DNA of 41,066 nt from Vulcanimicrobiota bacterium (GCA_028287525.1 JAQBPM010000347.1:1-41066), one strand, 5' to 3'. Shown: positions 8,510 through 17,039, numbered from the stretch's first letter. Translations and numbers: made by a program. Notes: generated by a model from the sequence alone, not told the origin.

Positions 8510-9267
8510 CGCCACCGTGCAGCTCCGGCGACAAGCATCTCCAACACGTCCGCGACGCGCGGGCCCGGCCGCAGCAGATCGTCTTCGTCGATCTCGACGA
8601 TGCGTCCGGCGCGGACGGCGTCGATCCGCTCCCACGGCGCACCGAGCAGCGCAGGGTGCGGGTTCGGCAACACGAGGATCTCCGGGTGCACGGCGACCAG
8701 ACGCTCCTGCGAATATTGCGGCCACAACAGCGGCAGGTCGCCTGCTACGTTGCGAAGATTCGCCATGCGCAACAGATCGTCGATGTACGTGCCCCGGCCC
8801 GCGGTGCGCAAGTCGCTGATGCCGACCGCTACGAACGCGCTCGCCGTGCGGCTGCGCGCGGCCTGCGCGGAGAGACCGGCCAACCGGCGCTCGATGACGC
8901 GATGAAGGGCGCGCGCCTCGCGAGCGTGTCCGCTCAGCACGCCGAGCCGCTCGATCGCCGCGAAGTCGCCGCGCAGATCGCTCACGTCGAGCCGTTCCGT
9001 CCGCACTCCGGCGCGCGTCAAGTCGGCCAGGATCCGGTCCTCGTACGGGATGCCGACGACGACGTCGGGATGCAGCGCGAGGACGGCCTCCGCGCTCACC
9101 TCACGCATTCCGCCGACCCGAGGCAGCCGCGCGGCGCCGGCGGGCCGATTGCTGTTGGCGTCGACGCCGACCACGGCCGGTCCGGCGCCGATCGCGAAGA
9201 GATCCTCGGTCAACGCCGGTGCCAACGAGACGATGCGCAGCGCGAGAACGAGCGAAAGGCAGATCAC
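8506..9267 (-). CDS. btuF: Corrinoid-binding periplasmic protein BtuF
   Basis: Class III solute-binding protein that would deliver corrinoid from the outer-membrane receptor to BtuCD. The 253-residue product has a short hydrophobic N-terminus (MICLSLVLALRIVSLAPALT), the family opening RIVSLAPALTEDLFAIGAG, then VVGVDANSN and LPRVGGMREVSAEAVLALHPDVVVG. The export signal is short and merges with the domain start, so the mature N-terminus is uncertain. Start GTG 9267 overlaps the btuB stop as GTGA. Confidence 0.9.
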   Translation of the reverse strand: MICLSLVLALRIVSLAPALTEDLFAIGAGPAVVGVDANSNRPAGAARLPRVGGMREVSAEAVLALHPDVVVGIPYEDRILADLTRAGVRTERLDVSDLRGDFAAIERLGVLSGHAREARALHRVIERRLAGLSAQAARSRTASAFVAVGISDLRTAGRGTYIDDLLRMANLRNVAGDLPLLWPQYSQERLVAVHPEILVLPNPHPALLGAPWERIDAVRAGRIVEIDEDDLLRPGPRVADVLEMLVAGAARWR

Positions 9268-11108
9268 CGGGTGCCGAATTCGATTTCGAACGTGCGGCCC
9301 GGCGCGGGATAACCGAGGATCGGCATGGAGCGCTCATCACCGATGTCTCGCGAGCGCAGCGTCAGCACGCCGCCCGCGACGTGCGCGCGAACGAAGCCGT
9401 CGACGAGGGTCTGCCCACCGCGCAGGCCTGCGGACTCGCGGTGCGGCCCTTGCACGCGCGCGGAAACTCCCACGCCGACGCCGGTGCTCCGCAGTGGGCG
9501 CTCCATCGAGAGCACCACGTCGAGCACGGGCACGTACGCGAGCCGGCTCGGTTGCGTGCCGGGCGAGAGGTTCTGCGCGCGATACGTGTCGACCACGCTC
9601 ACCGACGAGGTGACGCCGCTGTGCGCTTCCGGCGCGGTGCGGGCGTCGAAGCGCAAGCCGCGGACTGCCGCGCGAGCGACGTTCGCCGGAAAGAATCTCC
9701 CGTTCAGCGAGAGCGTCTGGATCAGGTTCACCGAGTCGCGCGCGAAGTATCCGGCGCTGACGTTTGCCGCGGCTCCCGTCGCGATCGAGGCATCCGTTGC
9801 GACCGAACGCTCGGGGAGCAGCGCGGGATTGGCGAATCCCGGATAGAACAGCTCGTTGAGCGTAGGGACCCGGAACGCCGTCGCATGCGCGGCGCGCAGC
9901 CGCAGCGCGCCGCTTCTCGCGACGAAGCCGAGCGACGGCAGAAGCGCCGAGCCCTGGCCGCCGTCGTTCTCGCCGCGCAAGCCGCCCTCGAGCGAGAGAT
10001 GCCCGCCGAGCGTCGTCTCGAACTGCCCGTACAGCGCGACGCTGCTCGCGCGCGCGCCAATTTGCGTGGCCGGAGAGGGAGCGATGAGCGCACTGTCCGC
10101 TGAGGCATCGAGGCCGAGCAGCACCGTACCGCTGCCCGCGGTTGAGAGACGCTTGAGCGCCAGCCGCGAGCGCGACGTATTCGTGTCGCTTTCCGGGCCG
10201 GACGACGGATCGTCGTAGAGCAGTCGACGCGTCACGACCGACGCGGTGAGCGACGTGTCGGCGGCGACGCCGGTGCGCTGCAGCGTTACGGACGCCGTGA
10301 GCCGCGATGCGTCTTGCCGCGCGTTGGGAGATGGGAACTTGAGGCTCCCGGGGACGCCGAGCGCGGCGCTGTCGATGGACAGCCGCGTCTCCGCCTGGAG
10401 CGCAGCCGGTTCACCGATGCGATAGGCGACGGTCGCCGCGTTCGTGCGCGCGTCGGCGTTCCGCCGAACGCCGGCCGGGAAACCGTCTTGTTTTGGATAC
10501 GCGAACGCGTTCTGCGCGGTGTGCTCTTCGACGCTCGCCTGCAGCCGCGCTCGCGTCACGCTTGCGCGCACGTCGCGATTCGCGAAAGACCCCTCGCCGA
10601 TCGAAACGGCCGACGGCGCGCCGGTAACGATGTTGATGATGCCGCCGACGGCGGATGAGCCGTAGAGCGTCGAGCCTGCCGATTCGACGATTTCGACGCG
10701 GCGCACGTCCACGGTGGAAAGTGTCGCGAGATCGGCGCTGCCGCTGGTCGGATCGGCGATCGGGATGCCGTTGACGAGAACGAGCGTCTGCGACGAACTG
10801 GTGCCGAGGATGCCGTAGTTCGTTTGCGCGCCGAACGCGCCGTACCCGAACGTCAGGACGCCGGGTACGAAGCGCAGGACGTCCGCCACCGTGCGCATGC
10901 CGTACGACTCGATCGCCGCGCGATCGACGACGTACGTGCGCTTCGGCGTTGCGTCGGAGGGAACGTCGTGGCGTTCCGCGGTGCTTACCCGTCCGATCTC
11001 CGGGACCGGACTGGCTGATGGGGTGGAAACGCTCTGCGCGAAGGCGGGTGCCGCCAACGCGAGCGCACCTGCGGCAGCGATGCCGAAGGCTCGACCGAAA
11101 CGAAACAA
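9264..11108 (-). CDS. btuB: TonB-dependent outer-membrane corrinoid receptor (BtuB-like)
   Basis: The 614-residue protein has a signal peptide (cleavage near APAFAQS), then an N-terminal plug domain with YVVDRAAIESYGMRTVADVL, VNGIPIADPTSGSADLATL, VEIVESAGSTLYGSSAVGG and IINIVTG, followed by a long beta-barrel-like region. It ends in an aromatic-containing strand (RTFEIEFGTR), suitable for BAM recognition. The TTG start at 11108 is supported by AGGAG nine bases upstream. As first gene of the operon directly under the cobalamin riboswitch, corrinoid transport is the most likely role; receptor sequence alone would not exclude other metal chelates. Confidence 0.92.
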   Translation of the reverse strand: MFRFGRAFGIAAAGALALAAPAFAQSVSTPSASPVPEIGRVSTAERHDVPSDATPKRTYVVDRAAIESYGMRTVADVLRFVPGVLTFGYGAFGAQTNYGILGTSSSQTLVLVNGIPIADPTSGSADLATLSTVDVRRVEIVESAGSTLYGSSAVGGIINIVTGAPSAVSIGEGSFANRDVRASVTRARLQASVEEHTAQNAFAYPKQDGFPAGVRRNADARTNAATVAYRIGEPAALQAETRLSIDSAALGVPGSLKFPSPNARQDASRLTASVTLQRTGVAADTSLTASVVTRRLLYDDPSSGPESDTNTSRSRLALKRLSTAGSGTVLLGLDASADSALIAPSPATQIGARASSVALYGQFETTLGGHLSLEGGLRGENDGGQGSALLPSLGFVARSGALRLRAAHATAFRVPTLNELFYPGFANPALLPERSVATDASIATGAAANVSAGYFARDSVNLIQTLSLNGRFFPANVARAAVRGLRFDARTAPEAHSGVTSSVSVVDTYRAQNLSPGTQPSRLAYVPVLDVVLSMERPLRSTGVGVGVSARVQGPHRESAGLRGGQTLVDGFVRAHVAGGVLTLRSRDIGDERSMPILGYPAPGRTFEIEFGTR

Positions 11109-11117
11109 CTCGGTTCA

Positions 11118-11122
11118 CTCCT
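11118..11122 (-). promoter_or_regulatory. Shine-Dalgarno for the TTG start of btuB
   Basis: On the minus strand AGGAG lies nine bases before the TTG at 11108. It decides the non-ATG start and is the element expected to be masked or exposed by the upstream riboswitch. Confidence 0.7.
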
Positions 11123-11148
11123 GCCCTTACGCGGGGCTGGTGCGTGCT

Positions 11149-11325
11149 CGTCGTAGTCTCGGTATCCTGACTTGCGGATCGTGGCTTGTGCCGGGCCTTC
11201 CCAGTCCGAAGACCAGTGACCGACGGCGACTCCCCGCTTACAGTGGCGCGACCGTTCCGGATTCTCACCGGATTCCCGCGCTACGACGCCGACCAGCTTC
11301 CCGTCCGGCATCGAGAGTCCTCCGG
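11149..11325 (-). ncRNA. Cobalamin (AdoCbl) riboswitch in the btuB leader
   Basis: Reading the minus strand, the canonical conserved blocks appear in order: GGGAATCCGGTGAGAATCC, then GCGCCACTGTAA, then CACTGG followed by CTGGGAAGG, and finally AGTCAGGATACC (B12 box, complement of 11161-11172). An 8-bp outer helix pairs CGTCGTAG (complement 11281-11288) with CTACGACG (complement 11149-11156). The 5' border is uncertain because a competing helix may extend to about 11320. It lies 40 bases before the btuB start, so it probably controls btuB translation and, through coupling, the operon. Binding of a corrinoid would be expected to lower expression. Confidence 0.95.
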
Positions 11326-11365
11326 CCGAAAGTGTCTCGCGGTTCGCGGCGAACGGAGCGCTGAA

Positions 11366-12202
11366 ATGACTCACATCGTGCGTCGGGCCGCGCATCTCGT
11401 GTTTGCGCTGGGCTTCCTGCTCCTCCCCGCGGCTGCATACGCCGCGCCGTCGGTCGTCCTGGCGACGACGACGAGTACCCAGGACACGGGCCTGCTCGAC
11501 GTGCTCGTTCCGGCGTTTACGCAGGCGTCCGGCTATCAGGTGAAGACCATCGCCGTCGGCACCGGCGCAGCCCTCGCGATGGGCGACCGCGGCGATGCGG
11601 ACGTTCTGCTCGTGCACGCGCCGAGCGCCGAGAATGCGTACATGGCGAAGGGGCGCGGTCTCTCGCGCGCGATCGTCATGCACAACGCGTTCGTCGTGGT
11701 CGGACCCGCTGCGGATCCGGCTCACGTGCGCGGCGCGGCGACCGCCGAAACGGCGTTCGCCGCGATCGCCCGCGCCGGCGCGCCGTTCGTCTCGCGCGCG
11801 GACGAGTCCGGAACGAACGTCAAGGAGCTGGCGCTGTGGAAGGCCGCGTCGGCGACGCCGGCGGCGCCGTGGTACGTGAAAACCGGCAGCGGCATGGCCG
11901 ACACGCTGCACGTCGCCTCGCAGAAGGCCGCGTACACGCTGACCGACGACGGAACGTTCCTCTCGCAGCGCGCGACGCTCGCGCTCGTGCCGCTGGTGGA
12001 GGACGCGCGCGACCTGCGCAACGTCTATCACGTCATCGTCGTCAAACCGCTGGAAGGCCGCGTCTCGAACGAGCCGGGCGCGCGCGCGTTCGCGGCGTTC
12101 GTGATCTCGGCCGCCGGTCAAGGCATTATCGCGACGTACGGCCGCGAGCGGTTCGGCCGGCCGCTCTTCACGCCCGACGCCGGCACGGAGATGGGACACT
12201 AG
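11366..12202 (+). CDS. tupA: Tungstate/molybdate ABC importer substrate-binding protein TupA
   Basis: Periplasmic oxyanion-binding protein of 278 residues with a signal peptide ending near AAAYAAPS. The mature start VVLATTTSTQDTGLLDVLVP contains the TTTS oxyanion motif (residues 34-37) of the TupA/WtpA-like group. VGTGAALAMGDRGDADVLLVHAP, FVSRADESGTNVKEL and WYVKTGSGMADTL are also family landmarks. ATG 11366 has GGAG seven bases upstream. It is transcribed away from the cobalamin operon and heads a three-gene importer. Similarity favours tungstate, but molybdate cannot be excluded. Confidence 0.92.
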   Translation: MTHIVRRAAHLVFALGFLLLPAAAYAAPSVVLATTTSTQDTGLLDVLVPAFTQASGYQVKTIAVGTGAALAMGDRGDADVLLVHAPSAENAYMAKGRGLSRAIVMHNAFVVVGPAADPAHVRGAATAETAFAAIARAGAPFVSRADESGTNVKELALWKAASATPAAPWYVKTGSGMADTLHVASQKAAYTLTDDGTFLSQRATLALVPLVEDARDLRNVYHVIVVKPLEGRVSNEPGARAFAAFVISAAGQGIIATYGRERFGRPLFTPDAGTEMGH

Positions 12203-12203
12203 G

Positions 12204-12833
12204 TTGGTCGAAATCGCGGCGCTCTCCGTCGCGATTTCGGCGGCCGCGACGGCGCTCGCCGCCGTCTTCGCGATACCCGGCGCCGTGTGGATCGTTCACG
12301 GTGCTTCGCGCTGGCGGACGATTCTGCTCGCGCTCTTCACCGCGGGCTTGGGACTGCCGCCGGTCGCGGTCGGACTCGCGGTCGCGTTCGCATTCTGGCG
12401 CAGCGGTCCGCTCGGCGCGTTCGACCTGCTCTACACGCCGGTCGCGATGGCGATCGCGCAGACCGTCATCGTGACCCCGCTGGTCGGCACGCTGGCGGTC
12501 ATCGCGCTGCGCACGTCCGATACGTCGCTCGCGCAGCAGCTCGCGGGCCTCGGCGTTCCGGCCCGGCGGCGGTTCGCACTGCTCGCGCGCGAAGTGGCTC
12601 CGGGGCTCGCCGCGGCGCTCTTGGCCGGCTTCGGGCGCGCGCTGGCCGAGGTCGGCGCCGCGCAGATGTCCGGCGGAAACATCGAAGGGCAAACGCGCGT
12701 GCTGACGACCGCGACGATGCTGGCAGTTGGGAAAGGCGAGTTCGGCGCGGCGTTCGCATCGGTCGCCGTGCTGCTCGGCATCATGGCGGTCGCCGCGGGG
12801 ATTGCGATGACGCTGCAGCGCCGATGGGCCTGA
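12204..12833 (+). CDS. tupB: Tungstate/molybdate ABC importer permease TupB
   Basis: Inner-membrane permease of 209 residues with about five hydrophobic helices. The coupling segment reads QLAGLGVPARRRFALLAREVAPG followed by FGRALAEVGAAQMSGGNI, which fits the EAA loop of molybdate/tungstate permeases, including the conserved RALAEVGA. The start is TTG 12204, one base after the tupA stop; no other in-frame start keeps the first helix intact. It shares one base with tupC through TGATG. Confidence 0.9.
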   Translation: MVEIAALSVAISAAATALAAVFAIPGAVWIVHGASRWRTILLALFTAGLGLPPVAVGLAVAFAFWRSGPLGAFDLLYTPVAMAIAQTVIVTPLVGTLAVIALRTSDTSLAQQLAGLGVPARRRFALLAREVAPGLAAALLAGFGRALAEVGAAQMSGGNIEGQTRVLTTATMLAVGKGEFGAAFASVAVLLGIMAVAAGIAMTLQRRWA

Positions 12834-13519
12834 TGATCGCACGCGGTCTCCTCGCGCGGCGCGGACGCTTCGTCCTCGACGTCGCCGCGTTCGCGGCCGA
12901 TGCCGGCGGGACGGCTGTGCTCGGACCGAACGGCGCCGGCAAGACGACGCTGCTGCTGGCGCTGCAGGGATTGATCCCGGCGCACGGCGAGGTCGAGCGG
13001 CCGGCGCGCACGGCGGCGGTCTTCGCGCGGCCGGCCGTGCTGCGCGGCAGCACACGCTGGAACGTCGCGGTGATCGCGGAGTCGGTCCTCGGGCGTGCGG
13101 CCGCGCAAGCGCGCAGCGCAGCGCAGGCCGCCCTGCACGACGTCGGGCTCGAGGCCGTTGCCGAGAACGATGCTCGCACGCTCTCGACCGGCGAGCGGCA
13201 ACGCCTCGCGCTGGCGCGAGCGCTCGTCGCCGAACCGGAGCTGCTGCTGCTCGACGAGCCGTTCGCGAACGTCGATGCCGACGCGCGGCCGGCGCTGCGC
13301 GCGCTCGTCGCCGCCTACGTTGCGCGCACCGGCTGTGCGCTCGCACTCGCCACCTCGTCGCTCGCCGACGCCGCGTTGTTGTGCGCCGATGCCGTCGTGC
13401 TGCGCGGCGGGCGCGTCGTGCACGCCGGTCCCGTCGCACGGCTGGGTGCGGCGGGAGACGCGTACGTCGAGGCGCTGATCTCCGAGGCTAGCCTGCGGGC
13501 CGCCGACCCGGCTCGGTGA
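12833..13519 (+). CDS. tupC: Tungstate/molybdate ABC importer ATP-binding protein TupC
   Basis: ABC ATPase of about 228 residues with Walker A GPNGAGKT at 31-38, signature TLSTGERQRLALARAL and Walker B LLLLDEPFANVD. ATG 12833 overlaps the tupB TGA (TGATG); an in-frame ATG at 12824 would add three residues. It lacks the C-terminal TOBE/MOP domain found in ModC, agreeing with TupC. Its last 32 bp overlap the convergent TetR gene, so the two transcripts are antisense to each other at their 3' ends. Confidence 0.9.
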   Translation: MIARGLLARRGRFVLDVAAFAADAGGTAVLGPNGAGKTTLLLALQGLIPAHGEVERPARTAAVFARPAVLRGSTRWNVAVIAESVLGRAAAQARSAAQAALHDVGLEAVAENDARTLSTGERQRLALARALVAEPELLLLDEPFANVDADARPALRALVAAYVARTGCALALATSSLADAALLCADAVVLRGGRVVHAGPVARLGAAGDAYVEALISEASLRAADPAR

Positions 13520-14084
13520 ACGAGCCGATCAGCGCGGTGAGAAATTTGCGGTCGGCCGCTTCGGTCGGCCGATCGTCGAACATCAAGTCGTGAAACGCGC
13601 GCGCGAAACACGTGCCGACCAGGGCCTCGGTGATCACGGCCGGATCGGCGTCCGCGGCGATTCTTCCGGCACGCTGCTGGTGCCGTACGTACTTGAGCAG
13701 CGGCGGGGAGACGCGTGGAGCGTCATGTTTGCGCAAGATCAGCGCGCGATATTTTTTGAGCAGGTCCGGCTCGGCGAACAGTCCGGCGAGAAAGGCCGCG
13801 TTCTCGCGGTGGAACCGCAAGAACTCCAAGCACACGTCCAGCAAGACCGCCTGCGGATCGGGGCGTTCCGCACGCTCGGAGAGCCGCTGCAGCGCCGGCA
13901 GCGCGGCGACCAAGCGACGTTCGAAGAGCGCGAGAAACAGCTCGGCGCGGTCCGCGAAATACCGGTATAAGGTCCCCTCTGCGCACCCGACTTCGGTCGT
14001 GATCGCGCGGGTGGTCGTCCCGGAGAGACCTCGTTTGCGCAGCACACGTTCCGCAGCGTCCAGGAACTCGTCGCGCCGGTCCAT
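13488..14084 (-). CDS. TetR-family transcriptional repressor
   Basis: The 198-residue protein (MDRRDEFLDAAERVLRKRG) has a TetR helix-turn-helix at about residues 22-48: TTRAITTEVGCAEGTLYRYF. This is followed by a helical ligand/dimer domain with LLDVCLEFLRFHRENAAFLAGLF. A longer frame from 14120 would run through the operator region and is unlikely; no strong ribosome site marks ATG 14084. It is divergent from a small membrane gene with two tandem palindromes between them. A third identical-type site occurs before the SDR gene, giving a probable three-site regulon. The inducer is unknown. Confidence 0.9.
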   Translation of the reverse strand: MDRRDEFLDAAERVLRKRGLSGTTTRAITTEVGCAEGTLYRYFADRAELFLALFERRLVAALPALQRLSERAERPDPQAVLLDVCLEFLRFHRENAAFLAGLFAEPDLLKKYRALILRKHDAPRVSPPLLKYVRHQQRAGRIAADADPAVITEALVGTCFARAFHDLMFDDRPTEAADRKFLTALIGSFTEPGRRPAG

Positions 14085-14085
14085 C

Positions 14086-14114
14086 TTGACACACCCTGTT
14101 TGCCGTGCGAATAT
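14086..14114 (+). promoter_or_regulatory. Candidate sigma70-like promoter for the membrane protein at 14160
   Basis: TTGACA at 14086-14091 is followed 17 bases later by GAATAT at 14109-14114. The -35 is a perfect match and the -10 is weak. The two palindromic operators overlap or directly follow the -10, as expected for repression. Confidence 0.45.
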
Positions 14115-14145
14115 GAGCACCTGCTCATAATGAGCAAGTGCTCAT
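14113..14145. promoter_or_regulatory. Two tandem TetR-type operators (ATGAGCA-N2-TGCTCAT)
   Basis: Two 16-bp palindromes with perfect 7-bp arms stand at 14113-14128 (spacer CC) and 14130-14145 (spacer AG), with centres 17 bp apart. They lie between the TetR gene and the divergent membrane gene. A third copy with spacer GG is at 18404-18419. The identical arms, the non-conserved spacers and the position beside a TetR gene make autoregulation the simplest reading. Confidence 0.85.
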
Positions 14146-14159
14146 TTCGGGAGAACAGC

Positions 14160-14609
14160 ATGACGACGCCGGCGGCCCTGCTCATCGCGGCCCACGCAAT
14201 CTGCACGACGCTCGGCTACGGCGGGCTGATCGTCGGGAACGTTGCGCTCGCTTTCGTGGCGCGCCGAGGGGAAACGCAGGCGACGGCCGCCGCGTTCGGG
14301 GCCGTCGTTGGGATCGAACGTCTTTTCGGCCCGCTTCTCGGCGTCGGCGTGCTGCTCGGGATCGGAACCCTGGCCGCATTGCACCTGCCCGGCTCCGCGC
14401 CGTGGCTGATCGTGACCTACCTCGTGATCGTTGTCGGACTCGTGCTTCAAGGGGCCGTCGCGGTCCCGTTTCATCTGCGCTATCTGCGTGCTTCGGAGAA
14501 CGGTGCCGTGATGCCGGACGAACACGCGGCGCGCACCGCGACGTGGATCGCGGCTGCCTTCGCCGCGATGTTCGTTGTGCTGGTAACGCTGATGGTCGCG
14601 CGGCCGTAG
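14160..14609 (+). CDS. Small integral membrane protein, DUF2269-like
   Basis: The 149-residue protein has four predicted transmembrane helices, roughly residues 5-27, 47-70, 79-103 and 127-147. A conserved His sits in helix 1 (LLIAAHAICTTLGYGG) and GIERLFGPLLGVGVLLGIG in helix 2, both resembling DUF2269/YozB-like membrane proteins of unknown function. ATG 14160 has GGGAG about seven bases upstream. The promoter contains twin TetR operators, so it is probably induced when the neighbouring regulator is released. A role in stress or solvent/drug response is inference from that control only. Confidence 0.75.
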   Translation: MTTPAALLIAAHAICTTLGYGGLIVGNVALAFVARRGETQATAAAFGAVVGIERLFGPLLGVGVLLGIGTLAALHLPGSAPWLIVTYLVIVVGLVLQGAVAVPFHLRYLRASENGAVMPDEHAARTATWIAAAFAAMFVVLVTLMVARP

Positions 14610-14619
14610 TCGCTCTAGC

Positions 14620-15519
14620 TCACCCTTGGCCGAGGTTGATGCGCGCCCAGAGCCCGGTTTCGTCGGCCGCGAGGCACAGGCCGCGAACCATGTGGCGCAG
14701 CCGCCGGCCGGCGGTAAACCCGCGCGCGATTAGGAGCCGCGCCGCATCGGGCTGCTGCGTCGGGACGCAGACGCGCAGCGCGGCGCCGGGCCGCACGGCG
14801 AGCGCGGCGTCGAGCAGCGCTTCCGCGTGCACCGCGTCGCTCGCCACGAGCGGTCCGATCGTATCCGGCTGCGCGACCGCGTAGGAACCGTCGTCGCCGG
14901 CGATGACGTGGTTGTCGCGGCAATCGAACAGCGGCTCGAGGACCGGCCGCCGATTCGCTCCGAACACCGCGCGATCTCGCGCGAGCAGCGCGCTGCGCTG
15001 GGGCTCCGTTATTGCAGGCGGCGCGAGGGGCGTGCTGCCGGGCATCGCCGGGCGGGTGAACACGACGGTCTCGCCGTCGTCGACGAAGCCCGCCCGCTCG
15101 TAGAGCGGCGCACCGGCAGGCGTCGCGTCGAGGTGGAGCGAGCCGATCGCGCACTCATCGGACCACGTGATGAGCGCGTCGAGCAGCGCGCGCCCGACGC
15201 CGCGGCCCTGCGCGCGCGGATTCACGCCCATCAGTGAGACCTAGGCCGCCGCGCCGTAGTCGATTCCGAACACGCACCCGAGCGGCACGTCGTCCTCCGC
15301 GGCGACGAACGTCGCGACCGCCGGCGTGTCCAGGTACGAGCGCAAGCGCGCCGCGTACGACTGCTCCCCGTACGCCGCGCGCAGCGCGAGGTCGAGCGGT
15401 TCGACGTCCGTCGGATCCAGGAGACGAATCGTCAGCCGGTCGTGCCGTCCGATGCCGTGCGTCATCACCCACCAACGTTCGCTGGCGGCGGCGCTCATCC
15501 GTTTCGTGGCCGCGTTCAC
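14620..15519 (-). pseudogene. Two-domain GNAT acetyltransferase interrupted by an in-frame TAG
   Basis: Read on the minus strand this is one continuous frame of 300 codons broken by a single TAG at 15243-15241. Upstream of the stop is the first half of a GNAT fold (TIRLLDPTDVEPLDLALRAA, PLGCVFGIDYGAAA). Four codons downstream come MGVNPRAQGRGVGRALLDAL, the acetyl-CoA pyrophosphate-binding motif, and then PAGAPLYERAGF and a second GNAT-like C-terminal domain. Homologues normally read straight through this point, often with an aromatic residue where the stop lies. The GTG at 15519 overlaps the MFS stop as GTGA. The second half could be made separately from ATG 15231. A sequencing error, a recent nonsense mutation or readthrough are all possible. 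Confidence 0.8.
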
Positions 15520-17018
15520 GTTCGTGCCGCCGCACGGTCACGGCGCAGCAAAAACGGCAAGGGAATCGAGACTGCCGCCACGATCGCGATCAAACGGATC
15601 GCGTCGGCGTACGACAGCACCGCGGCTTGCTGGCCGACCAGCTGTGCGAGCGCGTGCAGTCCCGGTCCCGTGTGGCGTGCGAGGAACTCCGCGACGGGCG
15701 GATTGCTCAGCACGGTCGCGTCGCGCAGCGCGTCCTGGTGGTGCGCGAACGAACGGTCCGCAAACGTGACGACGCCCGCCGTCGCGACCGAGCCGCCGAT
15801 CTGCTGCGCCAGCCGCACGATGGCGAGGGACGGCGGAATTGCGGCCGGCTCGAGCGCGCGCAGCAGCGACACCTGCAGCGGAACGAAGATGAGCGCCAAG
15901 CCGATGCCGCCGAGAATCTGCGTGGGGACCTGCGATTCGAAGCTCGCCGTCGTGGTCATGACGTTCGCCTGCAGCCACGACGCGACCGCGTAGAGCGCGA
16001 GTCCGGCCGCCGTCGCGGCGCGCAGGTCGAGCCGCGGTCGTGAGACGATCCAGGCGGTGAGCGGGAAGAGCGCGAGGATCGTGCCGGCTCGCGTCATCAC
16101 CATGAGCCCCGAGAGCGTCGTCGTGTAGCCGAGCGAGCTCTGCGAGTACTGCGGCTGGATAACGAAGACGCCGTAGAGGCCGAAACCCACCGCGAAGCTG
16201 ACCAGCGCACCGGCCCAGACCGTGCGATTTCGCAGCACGCGCAGCGCCACGGCCGGCGTGCGCGTTCCGCGCAGCTCCCACAGCGCGAAGAGCGCGAGCC
16301 CGACGACGGCGACGACCGCGATGACGCGGATGCCGTCGTCGGCGAACCAATCGCGACGCTCGCCCTCTTCGAGCACGTACTGGAATGCTCCGAGCCCGAC
16401 GGCGAGCAGCGCGATCCCGGGCAGGTCGACCGGCGCGCGCGGCTCTTGCGTCGGATTGCGCACGTAGCGCAGCACGAGCACCGTGGCGAGCATTCCCGGG
16501 ATGAGGTTGATGAAGAAGATCCAGCGCCACGAGAGCGCGTCGGTCAGGACGCCGCCCAGCGTCGGCCCGATCGTCGGTCCGATGGTGGCGGCAAGCCCGA
16601 AGAGTGCCTGGCTCAAGCCGAGCTTCGCGGGCGGAAACGCGTCGCGAATGATCTGCTGCGCCGGTACCATCAAACCGCCGCCGAACGCGCCTTGCACGAA
16701 CCGGAACGCGATCTCGGTCGGCACGTCGGTCGCGATGCCGCACAGCAGCGAGGAGAGCGTGAAGCCGGCGATCGAGAGCGCGAAGTACTGCTTGCGCCCG
16801 AGCAGCGACGAGAGCCACGGCGAAAGCGGGATGATGATGACGTTGGCGATGATGTAGGCGGTGATGAACCACGTGCCTTCGTCGACCGACGCGCCGAGGT
16901 TCCCGTCGATCGTCGGCAGCGAGACGTTCACGATGGTGGTGTCCGCCAACTGGAGGACGGCAGCGAGCATCACCGCGGAGACGACGACGATGCGGCGCAA
17001 GCCGTACTCGGCGGTCAT
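15516..17018 (-). CDS. DHA2-family MFS drug exporter (EmrB/QacA type)
   Basis: The 500-residue protein has the length and 14-helix pattern of drug:H+ antiporter-2 transporters. Landmarks are LQLADTTIVNVSLPTI in helix 1 (motif D1), WFITAYIIANVIIIPLSPWLS, LLGRKQYF (motif A) and FVQGAFGGGLMVPAQQIIRDAFPP (motifs B and C). ATG 17018 (MTAEYGLRR) follows GAGG and was preferred to an in-frame TTG at 17042. It is divergent from an HxlR regulator across a spacer rich in inverted repeats, and is translationally coupled to the GNAT gene. Substrate unknown. No membrane-fusion partner (EmrA) is adjacent. Confidence 0.92.
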   Translation of the reverse strand: MTAEYGLRRIVVVSAVMLAAVLQLADTTIVNVSLPTIDGNLGASVDEGTWFITAYIIANVIIIPLSPWLSSLLGRKQYFALSIAGFTLSSLLCGIATDVPTEIAFRFVQGAFGGGLMVPAQQIIRDAFPPAKLGLSQALFGLAATIGPTIGPTLGGVLTDALSWRWIFFINLIPGMLATVLVLRYVRNPTQEPRAPVDLPGIALLAVGLGAFQYVLEEGERRDWFADDGIRVIAVVAVVGLALFALWELRGTRTPAVALRVLRNRTVWAGALVSFAVGFGLYGVFVIQPQYSQSSLGYTTTLSGLMVMTRAGTILALFPLTAWIVSRPRLDLRAATAAGLALYAVASWLQANVMTTTASFESQVPTQILGGIGLALIFVPLQVSLLRALEPAAIPPSLAIVRLAQQIGGSVATAGVVTFADRSFAHHQDALRDATVLSNPPVAEFLARHTGPGLHALAQLVGQQAAVLSYADAIRLIAIVAAVSIPLPFLLRRDRAAART

Positions 17019-17039
17019 TTCCGCCTCGCTTGCGGAAAG

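Noticed and set aside
6768-8819. Plus-strand frame (683 codons) opposite btuD/btuC/btuF
   Set aside because: Antisense shadow; the three Btu proteins have complete motifs on the minus strand.
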